The notes: generated by a model from the sequence alone, not told the origin. DNA of 32,873 bases from Desulfocapsaceae bacterium (GCA_028697885.1 JAQVER010000044.1:1-32873), one strand, 5' to 3'; counted from the stretch's first letter, positions 7,808 to 18,781 are shown. Program-made: numbers and translations.

Positions 7808-9466
7808 ATGATACGGCAACGTTTAAAACAAGTTATTGACGCCTGTTTCGAGCAGGGGGTCAGGACAGGAAAATGGTCAGCGGATCTGGCCGGGAAATAT
7901 ACGGTAGAAGTGCCTAAACGGGAAGGTCAGGGGGATTTTTCCACCAATATGGCTCTCATCCTTGCCGGCACCCAGAAGACCAACCCGCGCCAGATTGCAG
8001 CGCAGTTGGTAGTCCTTCTCGAGCAAGAAACGGAACTCATCGATCATCTGGAAATTGCCGGCCCAGGCTTTGTCAATATCTTCCTGAAGACAGGGGTTTG
8101 GCATCAAACGCTTTTTCCCGTACTGGAACAGCGGGGCAAGTTTGGTCTTTCCACCATCGGCCAAGGGAAAAGAGTCATGGTGGAGTTCGTCAGCGCCAAT
8201 CCAACCGGCCCTCTCAGTATCGGTCACGGCCGCCAGGCAATCCTTGGTGATGCCATTGCCCGCCTGCTGACAGCCACTGGCCATGATGTCTTCCGTGAAT
8301 ATTATTTTAATGATGCCGGACGACAGATGCGAGTGCTTGGCGAGTCCACCCGGGCCAGATACCTGGAACTGCTTGGTCTGCCCAGCGAGTTCCCGGAAGA
8401 TGGCTATCAAGGAGCTTATATCCAGGATATTGCCAAGGAGATGATTGCCGAGTATGGGGACTCCCTCAAGGACAGTGATGATGTCCTCCCCTTCACCCGT
8501 AAGGCCAAAGATCTTATTTTCAAGGATATCTCCGGCACCCTTGAACGGATGGGAATCGTCTTTGACAACTATTTCAACGAACATACCCTCTATGAAGATG
8601 GTCATGTGGACTCGGTGGTCGCTGAACTCAAAGCAAAAGGTCTGGTCTATGAAAAAGAGGGCGCAACCTGGTTTAAGACCACTGAATTCGGCCAGGATCA
8701 GGATCGGGTCATCATTAAGAGTACCGGCGAGCCCACCTACCGCCTGCCTGATATCGCCTATCACCGGGAGAAATTCCGCCGCAACTTTGACTGGCTGATC
8801 AATGTCTTCGGCTCCGATCATATTGCCACCGTCCCGGATGTCCTGGCCGGGGTACGGGCGCTGGGATATGACGATTCCAAGGTAACGGTAGTACTGCATC
8901 AGTTTGTGACCCTGACCCGTGATGGGAAACAGGTAAAGATGTCCACTCGGAAGGCAACCTTTGTTACTGTCGACGAGCTTCTTGACGAGGTTGGGGTTGA
9001 CGTGGCCCGCTTCTTTTTCATGATGCGCAAGGCCGACAGTCAACTTGAGTTTGACCTGGATTTAGCCACCAAAGAGAGCCAGGAGAATCCGGTCTATTAT
9101 GTACAGTATGCCCATGCCCGGATCTGCTCCATCCTGCGTCAGGCGGAAGAAAAGGGGGTAAAAAAACTTCCCGTGCAGGATGTGGATATCTCCCTGCTTG
9201 CTGAGCCCGAAGAACTGCAGTTATTGAAGAGCATGGCAGCCTTTCCGGCCATGATCGAAGACGCGGCACTCGGTCTTGCCCCCCATCGGGTCATCTTTTT
9301 TCTTATGGATCTTGCAGGTCAGTTCCATAGCTACTATAACAAACATAAAGTTATTACCGATAGCATTGGCCTCAGCCAATCCAGGCTCTGCCTCATTGAG
9401 GCCTTGCAGGTGGTATTCCAGAACGGACTGCATATCATCGGTTTGACCGCACCTGAAGAGATGTAA
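7808..9466 (+). CDS. argS: arginyl-tRNA synthetase
   Basis: This class I aminoacyl-tRNA synthetase charges tRNA(Arg). The 552-aa protein contains the N-terminal Arg-tRNA additional domain (residues ~1-90), the HIGH-type motif in SANPTGPLSIGHGR at about 127-140, a KMSKS-type loop reading KMSTRKA at about 378-384, and the C-terminal DALR anticodon-binding domain with YVQYAHARICSILR. The length is normal for the bacterial family. The ATG at 7808 has only a weak ribosome site (GAGCAAAG). It follows alr by 17 bp and is followed after 15 bp by the short membrane-anchored gene at 9482. This places it inside the long plus-strand operon from 6205. Confidence 0.97.
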   Translation: MIRQRLKQVIDACFEQGVRTGKWSADLAGKYTVEVPKREGQGDFSTNMALILAGTQKTNPRQIAAQLVVLLEQETELIDHLEIAGPGFVNIFLKTGVWHQTLFPVLEQRGKFGLSTIGQGKRVMVEFVSANPTGPLSIGHGRQAILGDAIARLLTATGHDVFREYYFNDAGRQMRVLGESTRARYLELLGLPSEFPEDGYQGAYIQDIAKEMIAEYGDSLKDSDDVLPFTRKAKDLIFKDISGTLERMGIVFDNYFNEHTLYEDGHVDSVVAELKAKGLVYEKEGATWFKTTEFGQDQDRVIIKSTGEPTYRLPDIAYHREKFRRNFDWLINVFGSDHIATVPDVLAGVRALGYDDSKVTVVLHQFVTLTRDGKQVKMSTRKATFVTVDELLDEVGVDVARFFFMMRKADSQLEFDLDLATKESQENPVYYVQYAHARICSILRQAEEKGVKKLPVQDVDISLLAEPEELQLLKSMAAFPAMIEDAALGLAPHRVIFFLMDLAGQFHSYYNKHKVITDSIGLSQSRLCLIEALQVVFQNGLHIIGLTAPEEM

Positions 9467-9481
9467 CAGGACTGTTGAAAA

Positions 9482-9685
9482 ATGGCCGGAACGCCTCGGA
9501 AAAAGATAAAAAAGATCAAATTCGAACTGACGCCCAGTGCTATTGCTGGCGTGGGCGTGGTCTGTTTCTGCATCTTTTTATGGATGTTTCTGCTGGGCGT
9601 CTGGACAGGAGAATCTTTACTGCGAGCTTCACATTCAGGGAAGAATGAGGGCAACAAAATCGTATTCCTCAATAAAACAGAGTAG
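9482..9685 (+). CDS. short single-pass membrane protein, possibly a SPOR-protein remnant
   Basis: The protein is 67 aa: a basic cytoplasmic N-terminus (GTPRKKIKKIKFELT), one membrane helix at about 19-41 (IAGVGVVCFCIFLWMFLLGVW) and a short polar tail. In related Desulfobacterota a SPOR-domain protein with a similar N-terminal layout often follows argS, from my general knowledge of these genomes. Here the reading frame stops after the helix, and the sequence after the TAG does not resume a SPOR-like domain in the same frame. It could therefore be a truncated remnant or a genuine micro-protein. It lies 15 bp after argS and 49 bp before the acetyltransferase gene, inside the operon. The start has no strong ribosome site (GGACTGTTGAAAA upstream). 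Confidence 0.6.
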   Translation: MAGTPRKKIKKIKFELTPSAIAGVGVVCFCIFLWMFLLGVWTGESLLRASHSGKNEGNKIVFLNKTE

Positions 9686-9734
9686 CCACTGTGGCCATAC
9701 AAAATAGATAAGAGCAACTGGACAGATACAAACG

Positions 9735-10214
9735 ATGGAACCAATAAAATCAATAATACGCAACGTGCGCATGGACGACGTGAAGACAATCCACGCCCTG
9801 CTCAATCATTTTGCGGCAAAGGGATTGCTGCTCGGCCGTTCCATCAGTTCGCTGTATGATCATCTTCGTGACTTTATTGTGCTCACCAATGAGACAGGAG
9901 AGATCCTTGGCGTCTGCGCCCTGCAGATCAGCTGGGAAAACCTGGCCGAGATCAGGTCTCTGGCCGTCAAAGAGGAATTTCAAGGACAGGGCTTAGGGGC
10001 ACAACTGGTCCAGGCCTGCCTGCGAGAGGCAAAAACACTTGAGATTGAGAAGATCTTTACCCTGACCTATCAAGCAGGGTTCTTCAGGAAACAAGGTTTT
10101 ACTGATATTGATAAGCGGGACCTGCCCCACAAGATCTGGAGCGACTGCCTCCATTGCCATAAGTTTCCTGACTGTGATGAGGAAGCGCTGGTCTTCACCA
10201 TGAATTCAAAATAA
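9735..10214 (+). CDS. argA: single-domain N-acetylglutamate synthase-type acetyltransferase
   Basis: This GNAT-fold enzyme is expected to acetylate L-glutamate with acetyl-CoA, the first step of arginine synthesis. The 159-aa protein has the acetyl-CoA loop FQGQGLG at about 83-89, preceded by the strand AEIRSLAV, and a characteristic C-terminal segment, [21 protein letters not shown], followed by a cysteine cluster ([10 protein letters not shown]). This pattern matches the short ArgA proteins, of the Mycobacterium Rv2747 kind, that lack the amino-acid-kinase domain of E. coli ArgA. Placement near argS and secA recurs in related bacteria, so the assignment is fairly good, though GNAT specificity is always less certain than fold. 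It is separated from secA by 11 bp. Confidence 0.8.
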   Translation: MEPIKSIIRNVRMDDVKTIHALLNHFAAKGLLLGRSISSLYDHLRDFIVLTNETGEILGVCALQISWENLAEIRSLAVKEEFQGQGLGAQLVQACLREAKTLEIEKIFTLTYQAGFFRKQGFTDIDKRDLPHKIWSDCLHCHKFPDCDEEALVFTMNSK

Positions 10215-10225
10215 AAGAAATTGAT

Positions 10226-12784
<2,559 letters not shown>

Positions 12785-12814
12785 GCGATCGGAAAAGAAT
12801 AGTTAACATTATGT

Positions 12815-12843
12815 TTGACGCTGACAGCAAAGATCTTTATTGA
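12815..12843 (+). promoter_or_regulatory. weak promoter candidate before phosphofructokinase
   Basis: TTGACG (12815-12820) is followed after 17 bp by TATTGA (12838-12843). The -35 matches 5 of 6 consensus positions and the -10 matches 3 of 6. The 81-bp gap after secA would allow an internal promoter. Confidence 0.3.
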
Positions 12844-12865
12844 TCATTCTCAAGGGAACACGCAT

Positions 12866-13999
12866 ATGGCAATGAATGTAGGCATTCTCACAGCAGGCGG
12901 TGACTGCCCAGGTCTCAACGCGGCCATCCGGGCCATCGGCAAGGGCGCCATGAATACCAATATGCGGGTAATCGGCTTTCGAGACGGTTTTCGCGGGTTA
13001 ATGGAAAACAGGATTGTGTCGCTGGAAGGTGAATCGATGATAGGGTTGTTGACCCTTGGCGGGACTATTCTTGGCACCAGTCGTGACAAGCCGCACAAAA
13101 TGCCGGTAAACGGAAGCCTGAAGGATATGACTGACGTTATTGTCGACAACTATCATCATCACCACCTTGACGCCTTGGTCTGTATTGGCGGCGGTGGAAC
13201 CCAGAAAAACGCCTATCGCCTGGCGCAAAAGGGACTCAACATCATCACCCTGCCCAAGACCATTGATAATGACGTGGCCATGACCGATATTACCTTCGGT
13301 TATGACACGGCCCTGTCTATTGCAACCGAGGCCATCGACCGCCTTCATTCTACTGCCCACAGTCATCATCGTATTATTGTCGTCGAGATCATGGGCCATA
13401 AAACCGGCTGGCTGGGACTTGGCGCCGGCCTTGCCAGCGGTGCCGATGTTATCCTTATCCCCGAAATTCCTTACGATATTCAACTGGTGGCTAATGCAAT
13501 CCATAAACGTGTGCACCGGGGACGCAACTTCAGCATAGTGGCCGTCTCCGAGGGGGCACTCTCCCTGGAAGAGCATAAAACATTGTCTACTCTTCTCAAC
13601 AAAAAAGAAAAAGCCAAAGCGCAGGACGACAAAAAGGCGATGCGCCAAGTGAGCACCGACCTCGCTGAATTTGAGGCAAAACGCGCCAACCATACCCTGA
13701 ATCTGGCGCAAGCGCTGGAAAAATTAACCGGACTTGAGGCACGACTGACCATCCTTGGTCATCTCCAACGTGGAGGTACACCTTCGGCTGCCGACCGAGT
13801 GCTGTCCACCAAACTTGGCACCGCCTGTGTCCGACTGATCGAAGAAGGAGTCTTCGGGGTGATGGTAGCGGTGCAGGGTCGAAAGATAGTGACTGTACCG
13901 TTGAAAGAAGTGGTCAACAAACGAAAGACTGTGCCCCTGGAACATGAATGGATCGCCTCAGCCCGCAGTGTTGGCACCTGCCTGGGTGATTGCCGCTAA
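12866..13999 (+). CDS. 6-phosphofructokinase, mixed-substrate/PPi-type clade
   Basis: This enzyme phosphorylates fructose 6-phosphate at C1. I place the start at ATG 12866 because AAGGGA lies nine bases upstream; an upstream start at 12815 adds a non-conserved leader. The protein is 377 aa. It shows [17 protein letters not shown] (phosphate-binding loop, residues 7-23), PKTIDNDV at 130-137 and [11 protein letters not shown]. Lys131 in PKTIDND is the residue that pyrophosphate-using enzymes have where ATP enzymes usually have Gly. The GGDG(S/T) metal/phosphoryl loop reads GGGGT (108-112), so the usual Asp is Gly110. Together with the GGDCPGLN spelling this points to the mixed-substrate clade (TIGR02483-like). 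Donor specificity, ATP or PPi, cannot be settled from sequence. It is 81 bp from secA, possibly with its own weak promoter. Confidence 0.9.
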   Translation: MAMNVGILTAGGDCPGLNAAIRAIGKGAMNTNMRVIGFRDGFRGLMENRIVSLEGESMIGLLTLGGTILGTSRDKPHKMPVNGSLKDMTDVIVDNYHHHHLDALVCIGGGGTQKNAYRLAQKGLNIITLPKTIDNDVAMTDITFGYDTALSIATEAIDRLHSTAHSHHRIIVVEIMGHKTGWLGLGAGLASGADVILIPEIPYDIQLVANAIHKRVHRGRNFSIVAVSEGALSLEEHKTLSTLLNKKEKAKAQDDKKAMRQVSTDLAEFEAKRANHTLNLAQALEKLTGLEARLTILGHLQRGGTPSAADRVLSTKLGTACVRLIEEGVFGVMVAVQGRKIVTVPLKEVVNKRKTVPLEHEWIASARSVGTCLGDCR

Positions 14000-14019
14000 G
14001 GCAATTTAAAAGGGGGTAG

Positions 14020-14056
14020 AAGAGACCAGCAGACCAGTAAATTTTACTGTTCTCTT
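14020..14056. terminator. inverted repeat between convergent genes, possible weak terminator
   Basis: CAGTAAA (14035-14041) and TTTACTG (14043-14049) form a 7-bp dyad. An outer AAGAGA (14020-14025) can pair with TCTCTT (14051-14056), leaving an asymmetric bulge. It lies between the convergent phosphofructokinase and ppk2 genes. It is AT-rich and lacks a clean T tract, so termination is only suggested. Confidence 0.35.
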
Positions 14057-14072
14057 ACTTTGATGTTGCTCT

Positions 14073-14972
14073 TTACCCATGCAGTTTTTCAGGTGTCAGC
14101 AGATTTTCTTGCATATGCTGCAGTTCATCAATCCCTGAGACAATAATCTTCGCATCAGGAGTCAAATCTTTCTCCGGCAGCTTGTTGGGATACTCCATTG
14201 ATGAAAGGATGAACTTCATACAGTTGATCCGTGCCATCTTCTTATTATCTGAACGAATAATAGTCCAAGGCGAGAGAGATCGATTCGTCTCCGACAGCAT
14301 CTGAAATTTGCGAATGGCATACTGATCCCAATACTCCTGGGCCAGGTTGTCGACGGGTGAAAGTTTATACTGTTTCAATGGATCCACTTTCCTGGAATCA
14401 AAACGTTCCTTCTGCACCTCCCTGGAAACAGAAAAATAAAACTTAAACAGCTTTATCCCGTCTTTCACCAGTAGCTCTTCCACCATCGGCACATCTTTGA
14501 GAAATCGTTTATTCTGTTCATCCGTACAAAATCCCATAACGGGTTCAACCATAGCCCGATTATACCAGCTGCGATCAAAGAGCACAATTTCACCGGCATG
14601 GGGCAATTCCTCAATATAGCGTTGAAAATACCACTGACTCTGCTCCGTTTCATTCGGTTTGGTCAAGGCCACCACTCTCGCATTCCGTGGATTCAGGTTA
14701 CTGATAATCCGCTGGATGGTGCCCCCCTTCCCTGCGGCGTCCCGGCCCTCAAAAATAGCCAGGATCCGTTCCCCACTCTGCTGCATATGCTGCTGCAGTT
14801 TCATCAGCTCAATCTGCAGAGTTTTTAATTCTGCCTCGTACACCAGATCGCTTTCTTTGATCCAAACAGCAACACGACCATCTTCTTTTTTGGCATCTCT
14901 ATTTCTTATGGCTGTCCCCTCATGCAGCTTAACCTGCTGTTTGTCACTGCTCTTTTTATTATTTTTTGGCAT
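14073..14972 (-). CDS. ppk2: polyphosphate kinase 2 (first copy, single domain)
   Basis: PPK2 enzymes use polyphosphate to phosphorylate nucleoside (di)phosphates, or the reverse. The 299-aa protein has Walker A FEGRDAAGKGGTI, Walker B EIVLFDRSWYNRAMVEPVMGF and the lid segment RFDSRKVDPLKQYKLSPVD. A single P-loop domain with the spacing QWYFQRYIEELPHAGEIVLF is typical of class I (NDP-forming) members. The N-terminus is basic and low-complexity (PKNNKKSSDKQQ). AAGGA lies about 9 bases before the ATG. It follows the other ppk2 on the same strand by 79 bp, so the two are probably co-transcribed. Both share a related C-terminus (P.xIIVSG..EL..M), which indicates paralogues rather than unrelated recruits. 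Confidence 0.94.
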   Translation of the reverse strand: MPKNNKKSSDKQQVKLHEGTAIRNRDAKKEDGRVAVWIKESDLVYEAELKTLQIELMKLQQHMQQSGERILAIFEGRDAAGKGGTIQRIISNLNPRNARVVALTKPNETEQSQWYFQRYIEELPHAGEIVLFDRSWYNRAMVEPVMGFCTDEQNKRFLKDVPMVEELLVKDGIKLFKFYFSVSREVQKERFDSRKVDPLKQYKLSPVDNLAQEYWDQYAIRKFQMLSETNRSLSPWTIIRSDNKKMARINCMKFILSSMEYPNKLPEKDLTPDAKIIVSGIDELQHMQENLLTPEKLHG

Positions 14973-15051
14973 GGAGATATATCCTTACGTGTTCTGGAGG
15001 AATAATGGAGAAAAAGCCGGCGAAGAGACAGAGCCTTTCAATAGAGTTTGT

Positions 15052-16023
15052 TCAACTGAGAGGGACACCGAATTCTTTTTCCTGTTTCAACATAATTCGT
15101 AATTCTTTGTCACCTGAAATAACAATTTCTGGATTTGGAGTAAAATCCAGCGTTCTACTGCGTCCCCTGTATTTTACTGAACGGAGTATCAATTTCATGG
15201 TTTCCAACCTGGCAAGATGTTTATTGTCAGAACGGATGACCCACCAGCTTGATTTTTTAGTATGGGTCTTCTGCAGAAGAATCTTTTTCTTTTCCGTGAA
15301 TTCATTCCACAATTCCTGGGCCTGAAGATCGACTTCACTTAGTTTCCATTGTCGTAGAGGATCGTTTTTACGTCGTTCAAATCTTCTCGCCTGCTCCTCT
15401 TTGGTCACTGAAAAATAGAGTTTCAGGAGGATAGTCCTTCCAGCATCCAGAATAAAATTCTGCTCGTAGGTGGTAACCTTATGCAAAAAACGATGATACT
15501 GTTCATGGGAACAAAAACCCATAACAGGTTCCACCATGGCACGATTATACCAGCTACGATCAAAGAGCACAATTTCACCAGCATGCGGAAAACGCTCAAT
15601 ATAGCGTTTCATATGCAATTCTGTTCTCTGTTCATCTGTCGGCTTGCCAAGGGCTTCGATTCGATATCGTTTTTCATTCATATATCGGGTAACGGCTCGG
15701 ATTGTCCCCCCTTTTCCCGAGGCATCACGACCATCAAAAAGAATAATCATTTTTTTTCCGGTTCGTTCAAGATGGGCATGCATCTTAATGAGTTCTGCCT
15801 GAAAAGGTTTCAACTCTTCAGAATCACAAAATTTGAGCAACGCGGAAGCAACGATTTCTTCCTTGTGCCGCGCATTCAGATTTTCAAGAATCTTCCTGTT
15901 TATTTCTTCAGATGCATGCTCTTTTAATTCATTATCAAGGTTTTTGACAAGCTGACGAATTATAGCTGTAGTGCCTTTTTTTCCTGAGATGACCGGTTGC
16001 TTTTTCTTGGCAGATGGAGACAT
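15052..16023 (-). CDS. ppk2: polyphosphate kinase 2 (second copy, with N-terminal extension)
   Basis: This 323-aa paralogue of the adjacent ppk2 has Walker A FDGRDASGKGGTI, Walker B EIVLFDRSWYNRAMVEPVMGF and the lid RFERRKNDPLRQWKLSEVD. An N-terminal extension of about 90 residues is rich in charged residues (KKKQPVISGKKGTTAIIRQLVK, then a helical LDNELKEHASEE segment) and is absent from minimal class I enzymes. It may mediate oligomerisation or regulation, which is inference. AGGA lies seven bases before the ATG, and an extended -10 promoter is visible at 16076-16085. It is the first gene of a two-gene minus-strand unit. Two non-identical PPK2 proteins may differ in nucleotide preference (ADP versus GDP) or in direction of reaction. 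Confidence 0.94.
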   Translation of the reverse strand: MSPSAKKKQPVISGKKGTTAIIRQLVKNLDNELKEHASEEINRKILENLNARHKEEIVASALLKFCDSEELKPFQAELIKMHAHLERTGKKMIILFDGRDASGKGGTIRAVTRYMNEKRYRIEALGKPTDEQRTELHMKRYIERFPHAGEIVLFDRSWYNRAMVEPVMGFCSHEQYHRFLHKVTTYEQNFILDAGRTILLKLYFSVTKEEQARRFERRKNDPLRQWKLSEVDLQAQELWNEFTEKKKILLQKTHTKKSSWWVIRSDNKHLARLETMKLILRSVKYRGRSRTLDFTPNPEIVISGDKELRIMLKQEKEFGVPLS

Positions 16024-16075
16024 GATAAAATCCTAGGGAAGAGATAATAATATGAAAGATATAACACTATTAAAT

Positions 16076-16085
16076 ATTTATACCA
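16076..16085 (-). promoter_or_regulatory. extended -10 promoter of the ppk2 pair
   Basis: On the minus strand, TGGTATAAAT reads as an extended -10 (TGnTATAAT, one mismatch), about 53 bp before the ppk2 ATG. No strong -35 is seen, which is usual for extended -10 promoters. Confidence 0.42.
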
Positions 16086-16271
16086 TAGCAAACAAAAAAC
16101 AGTAATTGCAAACAGTAAGTGAAGCACAAGCAGCAATCTAATCATATCCTCATCAATTCCTAACAAGCACCTCTTGTGACTTTATAATATTAGACATTAA
16201 ATGTAAAAATTCCACACCTTGACACGCCATCACACTTTTAGTCCAACTGCCTGCATCAATTACCTGACCCC

Positions 16272-16300
16272 CTGACAACAAAAGCTCAAAATAGTACAAT
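16272..16300 (+). promoter_or_regulatory. sigma-70 promoter of the comEA-like gene
   Basis: CTGACA (16272-16277) and TACAAT (16295-16300) are 17 bp apart; each matches the consensus at 5 of 6 positions. This is the best promoter match in the window. It predicts a transcript start near 16307 and a leader of about 150 nt. Confidence 0.6.
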
Positions 16301-16313
16301 TTAATCGTAAAAT

Positions 16314-16329
16314 TGGGTAATTATACCCA
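16314..16329. promoter_or_regulatory. operator-like palindrome downstream of promoter
   Basis: TGGGTA-ATTA-TACCCA is a perfect 16-bp dyad beginning about 8 bp after the predicted transcript start. Position and symmetry fit a dimeric repressor site. The regulator is unknown. Confidence 0.4.
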
Positions 16330-16460
16330 TTTACTTTATTTTTTTCATCCGCTACACTTTAAAACATCAAACATTCCTGTTGTTGATTATGCTTCAGATC
16401 TTCAGGGCAGGAGTACACATTTTCTCATAATGAGAAAGAAAATCTGTCAAAGAGGGAAAA

Positions 16461-16712
16461 ATGTTAAAAAAAACTGCACTGTTTGTTTTTGCTCTACTTT
16501 TTTTGGTCAATTCTGCTTTCGCAGCCATTAACATCAATAAAGCCGACCAAACTGCGTTGGAGGCTCTACCCGGAGTTGGGGTCGCAAAAGCTACGGCTAT
16601 AATCGAATACCGCACCCAACATGGTGATTTCAAGACTAAGGAAGATCTGCTTCAGGTTAAAGGCATTGGTCAGAAGATGTTGGACAAAATGCAGAATGAA
16701 ATTGAAATATAA
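16461..16712 (+). CDS. secreted ComEA-like helix-hairpin-helix DNA-binding protein
   Basis: The protein is 83 aa. Residues 1-21 are a clear Sec signal peptide (MLKKTALFVFALLFLVNSAFA, basic start, hydrophobic core, AFA cleavage site). The mature part is a single tandem helix-hairpin-helix domain: INKADQTALEALPGVGVAKATAIIEYR, then FKTKEDLLQVKGIGQKML. This is the ComEA fold, which binds DNA non-specifically through the hairpin GVG and GIG turns. In competent bacteria ComEA pulls incoming DNA across the envelope, and this periplasmic form with no membrane anchor is the usual Gram-negative version. With pilT in the window, natural DNA uptake is possible, but comEC is not here. GAGGG lies five bases before the ATG. 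The gene is flanked by its own promoter and a strong terminator. Confidence 0.92.
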   Translation: MLKKTALFVFALLFLVNSAFAAININKADQTALEALPGVGVAKATAIIEYRTQHGDFKTKEDLLQVKGIGQKMLDKMQNEIEI

Positions 16713-16760
16713 TACAATTTCAGCAAGTTGATTAAATTTTAAAAGATTTACACTACCTGT

Positions 16761-16809
16761 AAAAACACAAAGGGCCTGACTTTAATAAAGTCAGGCCCTT
16801 TGTGTTTTT
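16761..16809 (+). terminator. strong intrinsic terminator after the comEA-like gene
   Basis: A perfect 23-bp stem (arms 16761-16783 and 16787-16809, core AAGGGCCTGACTTT) closes a three-base AAT loop. The right arm ends in TTTTT and the left begins in AAAAA, so it could act on either strand. Confidence 0.9.
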
Positions 16810-16960
16810 ACAAGAATTAATGGCAAAATAATTGAAAAAACTTTATGAATGAACATACTATTGAATAAATCCGTTACAATTGAAACCATCCTTAACAATA
16901 TTCATACATTAATCAAGAAACGTCTCATCTGGAACTCAAACAACATAAAAAGAGAAGGAC

Positions 16961-17152
16961 ATGACAACAATAAAAATTAAAGGCATGAGCTGTCAACACT
17001 GTGTAGGTTCTACTAAAAAAGCACTCGAAGCCTTACCAGGGATTTCCAATGTCCAGATAAATCTGGAAAAAGGAGAAGCGACTTTCGATGGCAATGTAGA
17101 TAGCCAAACTGTAAAAGAAGCTATCACCAGAATTGGCTTTGAAGTAATTTAA
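16961..17152 (+). CDS. copZ: CopZ-like heavy-metal-associated (HMA) chaperone
   Basis: This 63-aa protein has a single ferredoxin-like HMA domain with the metal-binding motif GMSCQHC (M-x-C-x-x-C) at residues 8-14, followed by the usual LEALPGI, FDGN and RIGFEVI segments. It is a cytosolic copper(I)-type chaperone that would pass metal to a P-type ATPase or regulator. GAGAAGGAC just upstream provides the ribosome site. No CopA-type ATPase or CueR/CsoR regulator is in the window. The nearest neighbour downstream is a sensor kinase/regulator pair (108 bp away). Mercury or zinc binding is possible with the same motif, so the metal is not proven. Confidence 0.88.
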   Translation: MTTIKIKGMSCQHCVGSTKKALEALPGISNVQINLEKGEATFDGNVDSQTVKEAITRIGFEVI

Positions 17153-17260
17153 GAACTATCAGAATACAGAGAAGGGATTGTTCTGGGCCTCATCTATGTC
17201 ACAGCAAAAAACATGGCTACAATGTTATGATGCTAAAAAGCATACCCCCATACCAACACT

Positions 17261-18781
17261 GTGGAGATGAAATCAAAAGGCATTAAATCGCATATTACGA
17301 TCATGCTTGCAAGTCTCCTAATCATAGGCATGTTCTTGATATGTATTGTTTTTTCAACATTCTGGCAAAGGAGTTTAATGCAGGGGGAGAGAGAAAAAGC
17401 AATCTCAATCTTATCCACTGTGGGCAATATTGTCCAAGGGACACCTGATTCAAAGGAGATTTTTTCACAAGACATGCTGGCTCGCCTGCAGAACAATCTG
17501 AGTGCTTCCTGTGTCATGCTTTCCATTAACAACATTTTCACCAGCATTCCCGACAGATGTGGCCGTGAAGACTCTGCACTACAAGAAAGACTTCAAAAGG
17601 CTGTCGATGCAGGAGCTTCAAGCACAAAAATAATTGATGCAAACCCTAATCTTCGATTTTTCAGTCGTAAACTGCTGATAGCTGCTATCCCCCTACAACA
17701 GGATGGAGTGCAAGGCGGCATAGGCGCCGTCATTTCTCTACAATCGGTGTATGATCAGGTAAGACAGGGGCGCAACATTGCTTACATCTATCTACTCGTT
17801 AATACTATCATTCTAACAACCATCGGCCTCTTTCGCTTTATCCATGCTGTGGTTCGCCCCATTGAACATCTGGTCACACTGACGGACGCCTACCAGAGCG
17901 ATAAGAACACCCCTTTCCTGTCTGATCAAGAGAGCAATGAATTTGGACAGCTTTCCATTTCCTTGAACAGAATGCTGCATCGTATTGACGATGACAGGCA
18001 GAAACTGCGTGAAACGGTCAGATCGCTGGAAAAAGCGAACCAGCAGTTACGTGGCACCCAGCAAAAAATGGTACAGACTGAAAAAATGGCGGCAATCGGC
18101 AGACTGGCAGCTGGTCTTGCCCATGAAATTGGCAATCCCATAGGGATTGTACAAGGTTATTTAGAGTTACTGGGTCAGTCTGGCTTATCGAAGGAAGAAC
18201 AACAACAATTTTCCCGTCGTTCCATGCAGGAATTGGAACGCATCAATCGCCTGATTCACCAACTTCTCAATTTCTCCAGGGCCAGAACCGATGATTCGGG
18301 AAGTACGGAAATCCATCCATTACTTCAAGAACTTATTGACATGCTGCAGGCCCAGAAAAAATTGGCTGGACTTGAGTTTCAGTTGCATCTTGATGCAGAG
18401 TGGGATCGGGCTGCAGCTGATCGTGAGAGTTTACATCAAGTCTTTCTCAACTGCCTGCTGAATGCAATTGATGCAATCAATGAATACAAGGGTCCACATA
18501 AGGGAAGAATATGCTTCTCCACTATCAACACGACCAATGACGCGGGTAAACCTTTCATTCAAATCACGATAGAGGATAACGGCATCGGAATCAAGGACAC
18601 AGACAAGGACCGCCTGTTTGAACCATTCTTTACCACCAAAGAGCCAGGCAAAGGAACCGGTCTTGGCCTTTCTGTATCCTATGCACTTATTGAGGGCCTT
18701 GGCGGCCAGATGCAGATAGAAGGCAAAGAGGGGCAGGGCGCCAAGGTATTCATGCTTCTCCCATTGTTGGAGAAGGGTTGA
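17261..18781 (+). CDS. membrane sensor histidine kinase (NtrB/ZraS-like)
   Basis: The protein is 506 aa. Membrane helix 1 spans about 12-34, a periplasmic sensor region about 36-171, helix 2 about 173-195, and a HAMP linker begins at RPIEHL (199-204). A coiled coil ([16 protein letters not shown]) leads to HisKA with phospho-acceptor His288 in HEIGNPIG. HATPase_c follows, with N box [15 protein letters not shown]1 DNGIGI, F box LFEPFFTT and G2 [15 protein letters not shown] is the class that pairs with sigma-54 response regulators, and the next gene is one. The periplasmic part has two Cys (C84, C100) that could be a metal or redox site. The start is GTG 17261 or ATG 17267; GGAG directly abuts the ATG, so the start is uncertain. 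The ligand is unknown. Confidence 0.93.
   Translation: MEMKSKGIKSHITIMLASLLIIGMFLICIVFSTFWQRSLMQGEREKAISILSTVGNIVQGTPDSKEIFSQDMLARLQNNLSASCVMLSINNIFTSIPDRCGREDSALQERLQKAVDAGASSTKIIDANPNLRFFSRKLLIAAIPLQQDGVQGGIGAVISLQSVYDQVRQGRNIAYIYLLVNTIILTTIGLFRFIHAVVRPIEHLVTLTDAYQSDKNTPFLSDQESNEFGQLSISLNRMLHRIDDDRQKLRETVRSLEKANQQLRGTQQKMVQTEKMAAIGRLAAGLAHEIGNPIGIVQGYLELLGQSGLSKEEQQQFSRRSMQELERINRLIHQLLNFSRARTDDSGSTEIHPLLQELIDMLQAQKKLAGLEFQLHLDAEWDRAAADRESLHQVFLNCLLNAIDAINEYKGPHKGRICFSTINTTNDAGKPFIQITIEDNGIGIKDTDKDRLFEPFFTTKEPGKGTGLGLSVSYALIEGLGGQMQIEGKEGQGAKVFMLLPLLEKG

Larger units (their letters stand above)
16024..16460. other. AT-rich divergent intergenic region
   Basis: These 437 bp lie between the divergent ppk2 and comEA-like genes. 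They hold a minus-strand extended -10 (16076-16085), a plus-strand promoter (16272-16300) and two dyads (16314-16329 and 16421-16437). I see no convincing gene in the rest. The minus-strand reading frame 15960-16166 is a hydrophobic AT-driven artefact. Confidence 0.6.

Noticed and set aside
7877..9043. 388-aa minus-strand open frame
   Set aside because: It lies wholly antisense to argS, has no recognisable domains and no ribosome site, and is a codon-bias shadow.
12998..13711. 237-aa minus-strand open frame
   Set aside because: It is antisense to the phosphofructokinase gene; the sequence is low in domain signals and rich in His/Gly/Val typical of shadows.
15960..16166. 68-aa hydrophobic minus-strand frame
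   Set aside because: It overlaps the ppk2 start in another frame and runs over the promoter region; the hydrophobicity reflects AT-rich DNA.
16219..16224. Stand-alone TTGACA
   Set aside because: No acceptable -10 lies 16-18 bp downstream; the promoter at 16272-16300 is far better.
16821..16836. Sigma-54-like promoter before copZ
   Set aside because: The TGGCAAA-N4-TTGAA pattern has the GG at -24 but lacks the invariant GC at -12, so I do not call it.
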